Made by a program: the position numbers and the translations under genes
Source of the DNA: Victivallales bacterium
Lineage (GTDB): Bacteria > Verrucomicrobiota > Lentisphaeria > Oligosphaerales > Oligosphaeraceae
Length of the DNA: 11,053 nt
Direction of reading: 5' to 3'
Assembly: GCA_017431185.1 (NCBI GenBank)
Contig: JAFRLP010000025.1
Span: 1 to 11,053, forward strand
Shown: one piece after another, positions 1 through 6,205 of the stretch
Numbering within the stretch: position 1 is the stretch's first letter
Layout of the letters: every line of letters begins with the position of its first letter
The notes under the pieces: generated by a model
The model's input: the letters and a program-made list of their open reading frames with translations, nothing else
Told to the model about the DNA's origin: nothing
The model's database searches: none

Positions 1-504
1 CTTGAGATAAGGGGCGCGTGAGATCGCCGTCCAACTGTAGTCGTGGTAGTCGGCAGACTGCTCCATCTGCTGGAACTCCACCGCCTGCGCATTTCGGATC
101 ATCTTCTCCTCGTGTTCGCGCTCACGGTCATATGCCTTACATTTTGCCATAAAATTGCTGTGAGACCATTCAGGATGAGCCTCCTCCCACTGGCAAATAT
201 CCCCCAGATGCTTTTTCTCCAATTCCTCGCGGACGATTTTTTCCACGGGATTCACGCGACCATACTTTGCCGCAAAGTAAATCAGATGCTCGCCCCTGGG
301 GGACAAGTCGCATCGTAGCGGATAGATACGACCGCGCAGCCACTGCCCCAATGTGAAGGTGTCGTTGCTGCGGTCCCAGCCGATGAGCGCGACCTTGTCG
401 GACGGCCCGCGCCTAAAGACAACTGCATTCGGCCCCCGCCGCGCCAGAATGGCGTGCAGGCGAGCGGGAGGCATTGCATTCTGTGTTTTCGTGTCAATCA
501 TCAT
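1..504 (-). CDS. Partial uncharacterised protein, 3' end beyond the left edge
   Basis: This minus-strand frame is open for 168 codons from an ATG-ATG pair at 504 to the first base of the window, so the C-terminus is missing. An in-frame TGA at 510-508 fixes the start region. The product is soluble with no signal peptide. Visible blocks are MPPARLHAILARRGPNAVVFRRGPSD, then WDRSNDTFTLGQW, then RCDLSPRGEHLIYFAAK at about residues 64-80, and SWTAISRAPYLK at the end of the visible part. A Glu/Arg/Lys-rich, probably helical segment lies at about 120-145. I remember these blocks from a widespread group of uncharacterised bacterial proteins, but I know no function. The start overlaps by 11 bases the end of a 26-codon gene fragment at 574-494, so translation may be coupled. 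Codon use is GC-rich and natural. An alternative start is Met11 at 474, which has no better ribosome site. Confidence 0.8.
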   Translation of the reverse strand, partial: MMIDTKTQNAMPPARLHAILARRGPNAVVFRRGPSDKVALIGWDRSNDTFTLGQWLRGRIYPLRCDLSPRGEHLIYFAAKYGRVNPVEKIVREELEKKHLGDICQWEEAHPEWSHSNFMAKCKAYDREREHEEKMIRNAQAVEFQQMEQSADYHDYSWTAISRAPYLK

Positions 505-574
505 TGCTCACTATTTCATTCACCCCCTGCGCGGGCGCGTCCCAGAAGAAGATTTTGCGGAGGAGGGGCTTCAT
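494..574 (-). pseudogene. Truncated 5' copy of the large membrane-protein gene
   Basis: This frame encodes a 26-residue peptide starting MKPLLRKIFFWDAPAQG and ending at a TGA inside the start of the next gene. Its first 37 bases (574-538) are identical to bases 3666-3630, the start region of the 718-residue membrane-protein gene, which reads MKPLLRKIFFWDDPVQG. Similarity continues to about 521 with five mismatches in total over 54 bases, then stops. I read it as the surviving 5' end of a second copy of that gene, the rest lost or replaced by the downstream gene. Its ATG overlaps the TGA of a 19-codon leader ORF (ATGA) and its stop overlaps the next start, so it may still be translated as a coupling peptide. 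A functional small peptide cannot be excluded. Confidence 0.6.
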
Positions 575-630
575 GGTGTTGTGTTAACCTTATGTTGGCA
601 GGTATGTGCGTTGTCGTTTTTGTCACTCAT
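571..630 (-). CDS. 19-codon leader ORF (MSDKND type)
   Basis: A short ORF begins ATG-AGT-GAC with a GGAGG ribosome site 9 bases upstream, inside repeat copy 1. It ends in a TGA that overlaps the ATG of the following fragment (ATGA), an arrangement typical of coupled translation. The first residues (MSDKND) match the starts of leader ORFs in two other repeat copies (MSDENG, MIDENG), and the remainder differs. Shared start sequence and ribosome site support translation. The peptide itself may matter less than the act of translating it. It could instead be a decayed 5' end of a longer gene. Confidence 0.4.
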   Translation of the reverse strand: MSDKNDNAHTCQHKVNTTP

Positions 631-698
631 CTAATATAACCTCCAATGGCACATTTCAACCACGAGGGACGGAATTGAGGAGGAGGGTGAGTTTTTAA
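613..698 (-). repeat. Leader repeat, copy 1 (full)
   Basis: About 85 bases align with 4541-4626 and 5367-5446. Shared blocks on the minus strand are an A-rich start, CCTCCTCAATTCCG, GGTTGAAATG, GGAGG, TATATTAG and ATGAGTGAC. The TTGAAA block followed about 15 bases later by TATATT could be a promoter with a short spacer. The GGAGG plus ATG is the ribosome site and start of the leader ORF. The repeat stands upstream of the minus-strand chain 630-571, 574-494 and 504-1. Confidence 0.75.
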
Positions 699-755
699 TG
701 CAGAATAATGAGGTCGGACGGGATAATCTCTTGTTCTTTGCGTTGAGAAAAGAGT

Positions 756-784
756 TTGACGGATTATCTTATTTGTGTTAGACT
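756..784 (+). promoter_or_regulatory. Possible sigma-70-like promoter for the plus-strand lipoprotein
   Basis: TTGACG at 756-761 and TAGACT at 779-784 are separated by 17 bases, matching 5 of 6 and 4 of 6 consensus positions. The predicted start near 791 would place both candidate start codons of the lipoprotein gene (831 and 897) on the transcript. No promoter has been tested and the consensus may differ in this phylum. Confidence 0.4.
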
Positions 785-896
785 TTAGCCATTTGCTCTG
801 AAGGTGAGGAGATGTCGGAGGATTCTACCAATGAATTGGCCATTCAAAAATAAACTGGCAGTTGGAAAGATGACACTGTCTGTGAAAGGAGTTATG

Positions 897-1505
897 ATGT
901 CAAAGTATATTTCAGTGATGGTATTATGCATTCTGGCATTGTTTTTGAGTTCCTGCATTCCAAATTATTTAACCTATAGAAAATCTGGCATCTATGCAGA
1001 GTGTCGTCTTTCAAGTAGCCAGGGGTGTACTTCAGTAGAAACACTTTCCGAAAACTGTGTTTTTACATATTTGTGGATAAATTATGAGGGAAAAGCCGAG
1101 CAGAACCCAGAATTGTCTTATGTTAATCTTTTGCTAGGAGGAGAAAGTTTAAACCTGGCAACCGTGAAATATGAGGATGTCGAGGGGATAACTCCAGGCA
1201 GGCCATGTATAAAACGGGTTAAGAAAAATGACTTTGATAAAGACAATCCTTTTTACCAAGTGACCTTCCAGTTCATCGAAGATGGTGTGAAAGAGGAAAG
1301 GCTAGTCCTTATTCATTTTCAATTCGACAAGGATAAGAACATAAAGTGGTTTCACTGTATTTGCTCAACCAACCAGAAGACAGGATGTGTGGCGTTTGAA
1401 AACACAGTGAACAAAGCGGTGTTTGAACCACCGTTTAAGGTGGATGAATTGAAGACCTTGTTTGGCGCAGATGCCCATATTTCCAAATCATACAGCCTGA
1501 AGTAG
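897..1505 (+). CDS. Putative lipoprotein, AT-rich, unknown function
   Basis: The product of 202 residues starts MSKYISVMVLCILALFLSSC, a classic lipoprotein signal with a LSSC lipobox and the lipidated cysteine at residue 20. The mature part would be anchored in a membrane facing the periplasm. It has eight cysteines after the lipobox, several closely spaced (for example the CICSTNQKTGC stretch), and no domain I recognise. I chose 897 because AAGGAG at 886-891 sits 5 bases upstream and the signal peptide starts cleanly there. An in-frame ATG at 831 with GGAGG nine bases before it is a real alternative, but would give an n-region over 30 residues long. It is the only clear plus-strand gene in the left half, is much richer in A+T than its neighbours, and lies between a full and a truncated copy of the leader repeat. 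These points suggest separate acquisition. Confidence 0.75.
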   Translation: MSKYISVMVLCILALFLSSCIPNYLTYRKSGIYAECRLSSSQGCTSVETLSENCVFTYLWINYEGKAEQNPELSYVNLLLGGESLNLATVKYEDVEGITPGRPCIKRVKKNDFDKDNPFYQVTFQFIEDGVKEERLVLIHFQFDKDKNIKWFHCICSTNQKTGCVAFENTVNKAVFEPPFKVDELKTLFGADAHISKSYSLK

Positions 1506-1511
1506 GCTTGA

Positions 1512-1541
1512 CGCGCATTTCAACCGCGTGGCACGGAATTG
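1512..1541 (-). repeat. Leader repeat, copy 4 (truncated)
   Basis: Thirty bases are identical to 5402-5431 in repeat copy 3. The part that carries the ribosome site and leader ORF is absent, and the sequence instead runs into the end of the plus-strand lipoprotein gene. It fills most of the 55-base gap between two convergent genes. Truncation at this exact place suggests a recombination junction. Confidence 0.7.
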
Positions 1542-1560
1542 GCGAGGGGGAGAAGAACGA

Positions 1561-3717
1561 TTAGCGTATCGGAATGATGCCCCTGATGTCGTCCGTTCGC
1601 CTTATATCAGAGCCTTCTCCCTTTACGCCTAGACCACCGTCGTCGATGCCGTCTGGTCCTACGCTCCAGATCTGGACGGCCTGGAGCGTACGTTTCTGCG
1701 ACACGAACAACGAGGAACCTACATGGAGCGACTCATTGTGTTCCCCGTTTTTCTTCTCTTTTTGCTTCTCTTGATAGATTTCCTTAGCCACCTCCTCCTG
1801 ACAGATTTTCTGAACCACCTCGCACGTGCCCTTCCTGTACTTGAGCGGCTGCCCTGAAAACGGGTCCTGCGGCAGGTCATCAAGAGTGTCGGGGTACTCG
1901 CCCGTGCGCCGTTTTTGAAGTTCCGCCTGAATCAGCCCACGTAGGATGTGGCTGGAAGCGATGAGGCTCTGCTTTCTCACAGATATTCTATTGGAACCAC
2001 GCAACATCATATCGACAAGGGAGTAGCCTGTCCTTGAACTTGGCAACTCTGAAAAGTGGTGGACGCGCAGCGTTTTCGCCATCCCCTTGATCTCATTGGC
2101 AGCCAGCCACCACCCTTGCGGAAAATAGAAACGCAGGGAACAGAAGTGCGGACCTGCGAAGTAAGGGGGGTTGTCGTCCCCCGCATAGTGTGCAAGCCAA
2201 TGGAAGATGTTGAGATTGATGACGCTCTCGCCAAAGAGGAAATGCTCCTCCAGCAGGTCTGCCTGGTGCTCCACCTCGGCAAGTCTTGCCGCCTGCGCCG
2301 TCAGCCACTCGTCGGGCGCTAGTCCAGAGGCGAGGATTTTCTCCATCGCCTTCAAACGGAAGTCCTCCACGCGGATTCCCCCAAGGAACGAGATATGGAT
2401 GTGGTCTTTCCAAAGGTATTCACGGTAGGCATCCATTCGTTCCAGGGAGGCGGACGCCACGTCAAACTCGCCATCCTCCAAGGCGTAAACGATGCGCAGC
2501 AATCCCTGTCGGGCAAGATCCCGAACCTTCGAGATGTCCGGGGTTAACATCGCATAGAGTAATTGCTCGTCCGCGTAATTACGCTTCGGCGGTGGAATGG
2601 GACCCGTGAGCATCTGCTCCAGTTTCAGACGTCCAGGATTAGCCAGAAAGTGCTTCTTGATGCTGGCGTGGATGGATTCGGGTAAAACCGCGTCAGTAGC
2701 GTTAGTATGATAAAACAACTCGTCTTCCAGTCCGTCCTGTGAATCGTAATATTCCTTTAGGGTTGCCTCTATCTGTTCCCAGAACGCAGGATTGGCGGGA
2801 CGTCCCTCATAGAATTGGCGCTCCAGTTCCGCAGAAGTCAGCGGATGCCCGAAATGCGTCTCTAACTTCTTGGTGGCGCGATGGTAAGATGCAGTCTCCC
2901 AGAGGGCAAGGGACAGAAAGAGGACATAACTTCCAGCCGCGATTCCCCAAACGCACCATATCTTGCGGCTGAACAACTTACGGAGAGGAATCTTCGCGTA
3001 GTCCGCCAGCAGACTGGCGAAGAGAAGGTATCCCGCAACCAGCAGGAGGATTCCAAGCAACACGAAGCAAAAACTGCCGACCGCAGTCGAAATACGGAAA
3101 CCCAGGTAGATTTCCTCTTCGAAAAGACTGCCGCACATTATCCGGGATGTGGTAATCAGTCCGTGCATCGCGCCGCTGTGGAACGCGAAGACGAATGTAG
3201 TCCAGAACACGTGCAAAGCGCCTACCCACGCAATCGCTCCAGCAAGGTTTTTCCACGACACGGCGAAAAATTGGAAGTTCCAAAGGAGGCATCCCAGGAC
3301 AAGCGCGCCGCACATTACCAACACCCAATGCATATCTTCCTGGAAGTAAACACCCTCCCCGTACACCAGCGATCGCGCGAAAAGCCCCAGAGGAATCCAT
3401 ATTCGTTTCCGGGGGAACGTCGGTTTCCAGCGGAGCAGAATCTGCATCCGTAGTTCCAGGACCAGAACATATCCCAAGATGCCAGATGCGACAATCATCA
3501 GAAACGCTCTCACGGAGGACTTGAAGAGCAAGGCATAATTGAAGACCACTATGCCGCACCAGACCGAGAACGCAAACCATACGGCGACCGGCAGCAGCGT
3601 CAGCCCGAAGAACGCGCCCTGCACGGGGTCGTCCCAGAAGAAGATTTTGCGGAGGAGGGGCTTCATAGGGCTTTGGGTGACTTTCAACAATTTCTCTTTA
3701 CCAAAGTGAATTGCCAT
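1561..3717 (-). CDS. Large polytopic membrane protein with pseudopilin-like C-terminal motif
   Basis: The 718-residue product has an N-terminal half rich in hydrophobic segments (about residues 35-65, 70-90, 130-152, 157-180, 212-238 and 253-273). A soluble half of about 440 residues follows. The C-terminus contains YPDTLDDLPQDPFSGQPLKY (DPFSG at 618-622), a charged Lys/Glu-rich insert, and SVGPDGIDDGG from 685. The DPFSG and SVGPDG-DDGG pair is familiar from pseudopilin-like and related proteins of Planctomycetota and Verrucomicrobiota, so the C-terminus probably resembles that domain. The overall role is unknown. The gene lies 32 bases after the 244-residue gene and is probably co-transcribed with it. 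Start choice is uncertain: homology to the fragment at 574-494 begins exactly at Met18 (3666), which favours a start there. Neither candidate has a strong ribosome site, consistent with coupling to the upstream gene. Confidence 0.85.
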   Translation of the reverse strand: MAIHFGKEKLLKVTQSPMKPLLRKIFFWDDPVQGAFFGLTLLPVAVWFAFSVWCGIVVFNYALLFKSSVRAFLMIVASGILGYVLVLELRMQILLRWKPTFPRKRIWIPLGLFARSLVYGEGVYFQEDMHWVLVMCGALVLGCLLWNFQFFAVSWKNLAGAIAWVGALHVFWTTFVFAFHSGAMHGLITTSRIMCGSLFEEEIYLGFRISTAVGSFCFVLLGILLLVAGYLLFASLLADYAKIPLRKLFSRKIWCVWGIAAGSYVLFLSLALWETASYHRATKKLETHFGHPLTSAELERQFYEGRPANPAFWEQIEATLKEYYDSQDGLEDELFYHTNATDAVLPESIHASIKKHFLANPGRLKLEQMLTGPIPPPKRNYADEQLLYAMLTPDISKVRDLARQGLLRIVYALEDGEFDVASASLERMDAYREYLWKDHIHISFLGGIRVEDFRLKAMEKILASGLAPDEWLTAQAARLAEVEHQADLLEEHFLFGESVINLNIFHWLAHYAGDDNPPYFAGPHFCSLRFYFPQGWWLAANEIKGMAKTLRVHHFSELPSSRTGYSLVDMMLRGSNRISVRKQSLIASSHILRGLIQAELQKRRTGEYPDTLDDLPQDPFSGQPLKYRKGTCEVVQKICQEEVAKEIYQEKQKEKKNGEHNESLHVGSSLFVSQKRTLQAVQIWSVGPDGIDDGGLGVKGEGSDIRRTDDIRGIIPIR
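3612..3666 (-). repeat. 5' gene segment duplicated at 521-574
   Basis: Bases 3630-3666 are identical to 538-574, and the wider match has 49 of 54 identical positions. It covers codons from Met18 of the membrane-protein gene and no upstream sequence. It marks either a gene duplication followed by truncation or a shared exchangeable 5' end. Confidence 0.75.
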
Positions 3718-3749
3718 TGGTTTGCGCCAATACTCTGTTACTCAGTATT

Positions 3750-4484
3750 TCAAAAGCATTGTTCCACAACGACAATCTCGCCATTGGTCTCGTCCCTGAA
3801 ACGCCAGCGATAGATACCACCAGAGTTCTTTCCCTTGCCCAAATAAGTCATTGGCTTTCCGTCTTTGCCAAGCGGCCATTCGGATGACTGAATCCAGCAC
3901 GGATAGCCCTTTTCGCTGCGGAACTCCTCCTTGATTTTGGCTTTCACAGCCGTCTTTCGTTCTGACTTCTTCATTGTCTCAGGAAACAAGGGAAGGATAT
4001 GTTCCTGAATATACATCTCCGCTTCACCGCCGACAAGATATTTTGGAATGACATCCAATGCAAATCCGTATGCCTCCCTGTATTTGTTCGTTGGCTTGAT
4101 ATCTTTGTCAACCTGCCAATACAGGACAAGCACCTGATTGAAAAATGCGCTTGCTCCTGCGGCGGTTCGAACATTGTGGGTAATCATCCTGCACTCGTAT
4201 GTCAGCATTTGCCTGACGGATTCATATTGAGGCGGCAGCCCGTATTCCAGGCCTGGGTCAGTTTCAGGTGCGAGAAGATAGGGAATGCCTTCAGTGCCCA
4301 TGAAAACGCTACCGTCATCCATCTGAAAAGGATAGGGCTCAATCTTTCCGCCTGAAGCCTTGATGTCATCGACGATTTTCTGTAGGAACACTTCAAGTTC
4401 CTTCTCCACGTCGAATAATCGGCGATACTCGGCAATGTCCAGCCTGCCACTGAGAAAATCCGCCGTAATATGCTTTGCATCCAT
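3750..4484 (-). CDS. Uncharacterised 244-residue cytosolic protein
   Basis: There is no signal peptide or membrane segment. The start is well placed: AAAGGA lies 9 bases upstream of the ATG. The N-terminal 45 residues look helical (TADFLSGRLDIAEYRRLFDVEKELEVFLQKIVDDI). The C-terminus, GYPCWIQSSEWPLGKDGKPMTYL at about 193-215 followed by GIYRWRFRDE and GEIVVVEQCF, recalls the W-x-Q...P...GKPMTFL pattern of DUF1963/YwqG-type proteins. That resemblance is from memory, covers only the C-terminus and is weak. Leader repeat copy 2 and its 16-codon ORF lie just upstream, and the membrane-protein gene follows after 32 bases. The three elements look like one transcription unit. An immunity-like or accessory role beside the membrane protein is possible but unproven. 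Confidence 0.8.
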   Translation of the reverse strand: MDAKHITADFLSGRLDIAEYRRLFDVEKELEVFLQKIVDDIKASGGKIEPYPFQMDDGSVFMGTEGIPYLLAPETDPGLEYGLPPQYESVRQMLTYECRMITHNVRTAAGASAFFNQVLVLYWQVDKDIKPTNKYREAYGFALDVIPKYLVGGEAEMYIQEHILPLFPETMKKSERKTAVKAKIKEEFRSEKGYPCWIQSSEWPLGKDGKPMTYLGKGKNSGGIYRWRFRDETNGEIVVVEQCF

Positions 4485-4506
4485 GTCTATTATTCCTTTG
4501 TTTCAA

Positions 4507-4557
4507 TCAGGCTACTAATCTGTTTGTGAGACTTATCCGTCCGTTTTCGTCACTCAT
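4507..4557 (-). CDS. 16-codon leader ORF (MSDENG type)
   Basis: The ORF reads MSDENGRISLTNRLVA and starts 9 bases after a GGAGG inside repeat copy 2. It stops 22 bases before the ATG of the 244-residue gene. The first six residues are nearly the same as in the other two leader ORFs, while the rest is unrelated. No function is known, and it may be a leader peptide or the decayed start of a former gene. Confidence 0.4.
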   Translation of the reverse strand: MSDENGRISLTNRLVA

Positions 4558-4626
4558 CTAATATATCCTCCATCAACGCATTTCAACCGCGTTGCAAGGA
4601 ATTGACGAGGAGGAGTAGAATCTTTA
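4541..4626 (-). repeat. Leader repeat, copy 2 (full)
   Basis: It aligns over its length with 613-698 and 5367-5446. It keeps TTGAAA, GGAGG, TATATT and ATGAGTGAC on the minus strand. It lies between the end of the lipoprotein gene at 4664 and the start of the 244-residue gene at 4484, so it probably supplies the promoter and ribosome site for the downstream pair of genes. Confidence 0.75.
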
Positions 4627-4663
4627 TGTTAAAAAAGACTCTCGTGGCAACATTTGCTTCCAA

Positions 4664-5065
4664 CTATTTTCGTTTCCAAATCATATGCTTTGCCTCAATG
4701 ACGATACCATTCATGTATTGGAGCATGATGCAATCGTCTTTGCTGCCAAACCAAACCATCTTGGGATGAAAGTCCATGAACCAAATATCACTACTATCCA
4801 ACAATTTCATTTCGCCAGGTGTCAGTTGAGAAGAGGTGAAGTAATAACAGGAATAAGCACCATTTTCTTCTTTGCAAATCACCTGGGTTTCACCACTCTT
4901 GTTTTTGGGTGAAGCACGAAGCGTAATATCAATCACCTCTTCCTTGCTTTTCCCGATTAGGGCACTGCTGTCAAGCCTATCCGCACTGACAATATTTACT
5001 GTGGATTTGCAAGAGGCGGTAAGCAACCCAACGAGCAACATAGCTAGAAGAAGAAAGATGCGCAT
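4664..5065 (-). CDS. Putative lipoprotein, 133 residues
   Basis: The N-terminus MRIFLLLAMLLVGLLTASCK is a lipoprotein signal with a LTASC lipobox and the lipidated cysteine at residue 19. The mature part of about 115 residues contains short hydrophobic strands, two further cysteines close together around YSCYY, and an aromatic block SSDIWFMDFHPKMVWFGSKDDC. I recognise no family. AAGGA stands 8 bases before the ATG. The gene follows the 61-residue gene after 39 bases and probably shares its transcript, beginning at leader repeat copy 3. Pairing of a small soluble gene with a lipoprotein gene resembles other small accessory modules, but the job is unknown. Confidence 0.8.
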   Translation of the reverse strand: MRIFLLLAMLLVGLLTASCKSTVNIVSADRLDSSALIGKSKEEVIDITLRASPKNKSGETQVICKEENGAYSCYYFTSSQLTPGEMKLLDSSDIWFMDFHPKMVWFGSKDDCIMLQYMNGIVIEAKHMIWKRK

Positions 5066-5104
5066 AGAACAATTCCTTTTTCACCCATTCGCACCTTGTT
5101 TCTT

Positions 5105-5290
5105 TCATTTCTGGCGTTTTCGTATGGGACGTTTTTTCGACTCTTCCAGTTTCTTGACAATATAGCCTATGACATAATCAGGCACTGTCTGAAATACGAT
5201 ATCCTGATTGTCGACCAATTCATCCAAGGCCTTTTCAACGACAGACCAGGCGGGATTCGTTTTGTATTCATCGTATGGGGTCTTTGTCAT
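5105..5290 (-). CDS. Small uncharacterised protein, 61 residues
   Basis: The product begins MTKTPYDEYKTNPAWSVVEKALDELVDNQDI and ends in a basic tail (KKLEESKKRPIRKRQK). It is probably helical and cytosolic. I remember similar short proteins of this pattern (TNP-W-vve-al-dLv-n-D) in many bacterial genomes, without a known role. I start it at the ATG at 5290 and not at the in-frame TTG at 5296: GAAGGA is about 10 bases from the ATG but only 3 from the TTG. The ATG overlaps the TGA of a 13-codon ORF (ATGA), suggesting coupled translation. The downstream neighbour is a lipoprotein gene. Confidence 0.7.
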   Translation of the reverse strand: MTKTPYDEYKTNPAWSVVEKALDELVDNQDIVFQTVPDYVIGYIVKKLEESKKRPIRKRQK

Positions 5291-5328
5291 ATCCAATCAT
5301 CCTTCACATTCGCATCGTCTGTCAGCAT
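5287..5328 (-). CDS. 13-codon ORF overlapping the small-protein start
   Basis: The ORF reads MLTDDANVKDDWI and its TGA overlaps the ATG of the 61-residue gene. No clear ribosome site precedes it. It may be translated by reinitiation after the leader ORF at 5383-5342, whose stop lies 13 bases upstream. It contains the ribosome site of the next gene, so chance is also possible. Confidence 0.25.
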   Translation of the reverse strand: MLTDDANVKDDWI

Positions 5329-5341
5329 CTGATTACAAGTT

Positions 5342-5383
5342 TCATCCATCCGAAACGGCTCTCATTCCGTTCTCGTCAATCAT
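5342..5383 (-). CDS. 13-codon leader ORF (MIDENG type)
   Basis: The ORF reads MIDENGMRAVSDG and occupies the same place in repeat copy 3 as MSDENG and MSDKND in copies 2 and 1. Its ribosome site is degraded from GGAGG to GGACG. This lowers confidence that it is translated, although the position and first residues are conserved. Confidence 0.35.
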   Translation of the reverse strand: MIDENGMRAVSDG

Positions 5384-5446
5384 CTAATCTATCTCGTCCA
5401 TCGCGCATTTCAACCGCGTGGCACGGAATTGAGGAGGTCTGGGAGT
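5367..5446 (-). repeat. Leader repeat, copy 3 (full)
   Basis: It aligns with copies 1 and 2, and 5402-5431 is identical over 30 bases to the truncated copy at 1512-1541. The minus strand keeps TTGAAA and the leader-ORF start, but GGAGG is GGACG and TATATT is altered (GATAGATT). It lies upstream of the 61-residue gene and the lipoprotein gene. Confidence 0.75.
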
Positions 5447-5461
5447 TTTTTCGTCGAACAG

Positions 5462-5495
5462 GCCGTCGGGCAGCGATGCTCGGCGGCTCTTTTTT
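5462..5495 (+). terminator. Terminator-like hairpin, plus strand
   Basis: GCCGTCG (5462-5468) pairs with CGGCGGC (5481-5487) with one G-U pair, followed by TCTTTTTT. The 12-base loop can fold further (AGC-GAT-GCT). No plus-strand gene ends here, so it may stop antisense transcripts or be left over from a lost gene. Confidence 0.45.
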
Positions 5496-5846
5496 GCCCG
5501 AAAAGCAGATTTGTAAAAGGTTGCTTTTCGCATCTCATATCTCGTATTTGAGGTTTGTAATCTTCTCCACCCTCACCTCAAAATCATCGGCTGTTCTTCT
5601 GCGGAGAAGATTTTTATCGCCTTTCTCTTGATATCCATGCAACGCTATTCAAGAAAAAGTGGAGAATGGCGGGATTTGAGGTGGAATAATGCCGATTTAG
5701 GGGAAAAGTCGGCGGTCTTTTCAAACGGAGAAAAACGGCGGAAAAACGTCTGGAGAAGCGCTTGAAACGGCCTTTTCTCCCTTCTCCGCAGTGGTAATCT
5801 TGCCAAACGGAGAATCCGCGCAAGTACCGTGGTTCGAGGAGGATAG

Positions 5847-5889
5847 CAGAAACAAAACAGCCCGCCAATGGGTAAGCCATTGGCGGGCT
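5847..5889 (-). terminator. Rho-independent terminator, minus strand
   Basis: A perfect 13-base inverted repeat (5859-5871 and 5877-5889, arms AGCCCGCCAATGG) has a 5-base loop. On the minus strand it is followed by GTTTTGTTTC. It would stop transcription coming from the transposase and HEPN genes upstream. Confidence 0.7.
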
Positions 5890-6003
5890 ATGGGAAATGT
5901 AATGGTCGGGGTTGAAAGAATTGCGTGAAACAATGCTTCGCGACCGAATTTGAGGTGGAAAAATCATTCTCTAATGGCCTCCTGACAGGAAAACGCCATC
6001 GCC

Positions 6004-6116
6004 AGACCTTTATGGCGTTTCGGGCAATATGACGTTATTATGGACAGCGCGGAGAATGACCCACGCCTCGCTTCTGTGTTCAAAACAGGCGGGATATGCG
6101 TCTTCCATAAAGGTCT
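6004..6116. repeat. 12-base inverted repeat, arms 89 bases apart
   Basis: AGACCTTTATGG at 6004-6015 is the exact reverse complement of 6105-6116. A second small inverted repeat (AAACGCCAT at 5991-5999 with 6012-6020) overlaps the left arm. The pair lies just downstream of the transposase remnant and may be part of the element's non-coding end. Confidence 0.4.
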
Positions 6117-6205
6117 CGCTGCGGGGTTGCCAATGGATGCCCCCGCCCCTTTGGTGAATCTCCATTTGGCGGGAACTGCCTCTATGGCGGTATAACAAAA
6201 ATCCC

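Larger units (their letters stand above)
5447..6205. other. Gene-poor stretch
   Basis: I find no gene that I trust here. Open frames on the minus strand (up to 117 codons at 5614-5967) have no ribosome site, low-complexity compositions and no familiar motif. The stretch contains two terminator-like hairpins, a 12-base inverted repeat, and two direct copies of ATTTGAGGTGGAA (5674-5686 and 5948-5960). A related inverted motif (CACCTCAA) lies near 5573. The 3' part, next to the transposase remnant, may belong to the old mobile element. Confidence 0.6.

Noticed and set aside
804..896. Longer N-terminus of the plus-strand lipoprotein from a GTG at 804
   Set aside because: It would bury the lipoprotein signal behind 31 extra residues and lacks a proper ribosome site; the ATG at 831 remains possible.
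5294..5296. TTG start for the small 61-residue protein
   Set aside because: The ribosome site is too close to this codon and well placed for the ATG six bases later.
613..5446. The leader repeats as integron attC sites, with a cassette array
   Set aside because: The GTTGAAA core does not fit GTTRRRY, no matching partner core or long imperfect hairpin is visible, genes in a module number two, and no integron integrase is present.
5614..5967. 117-codon minus-strand ORF
   Set aside because: Arg/Ser/Phe-rich composition, no ribosome site, a terminator hairpin inside it, and no familiar motif.
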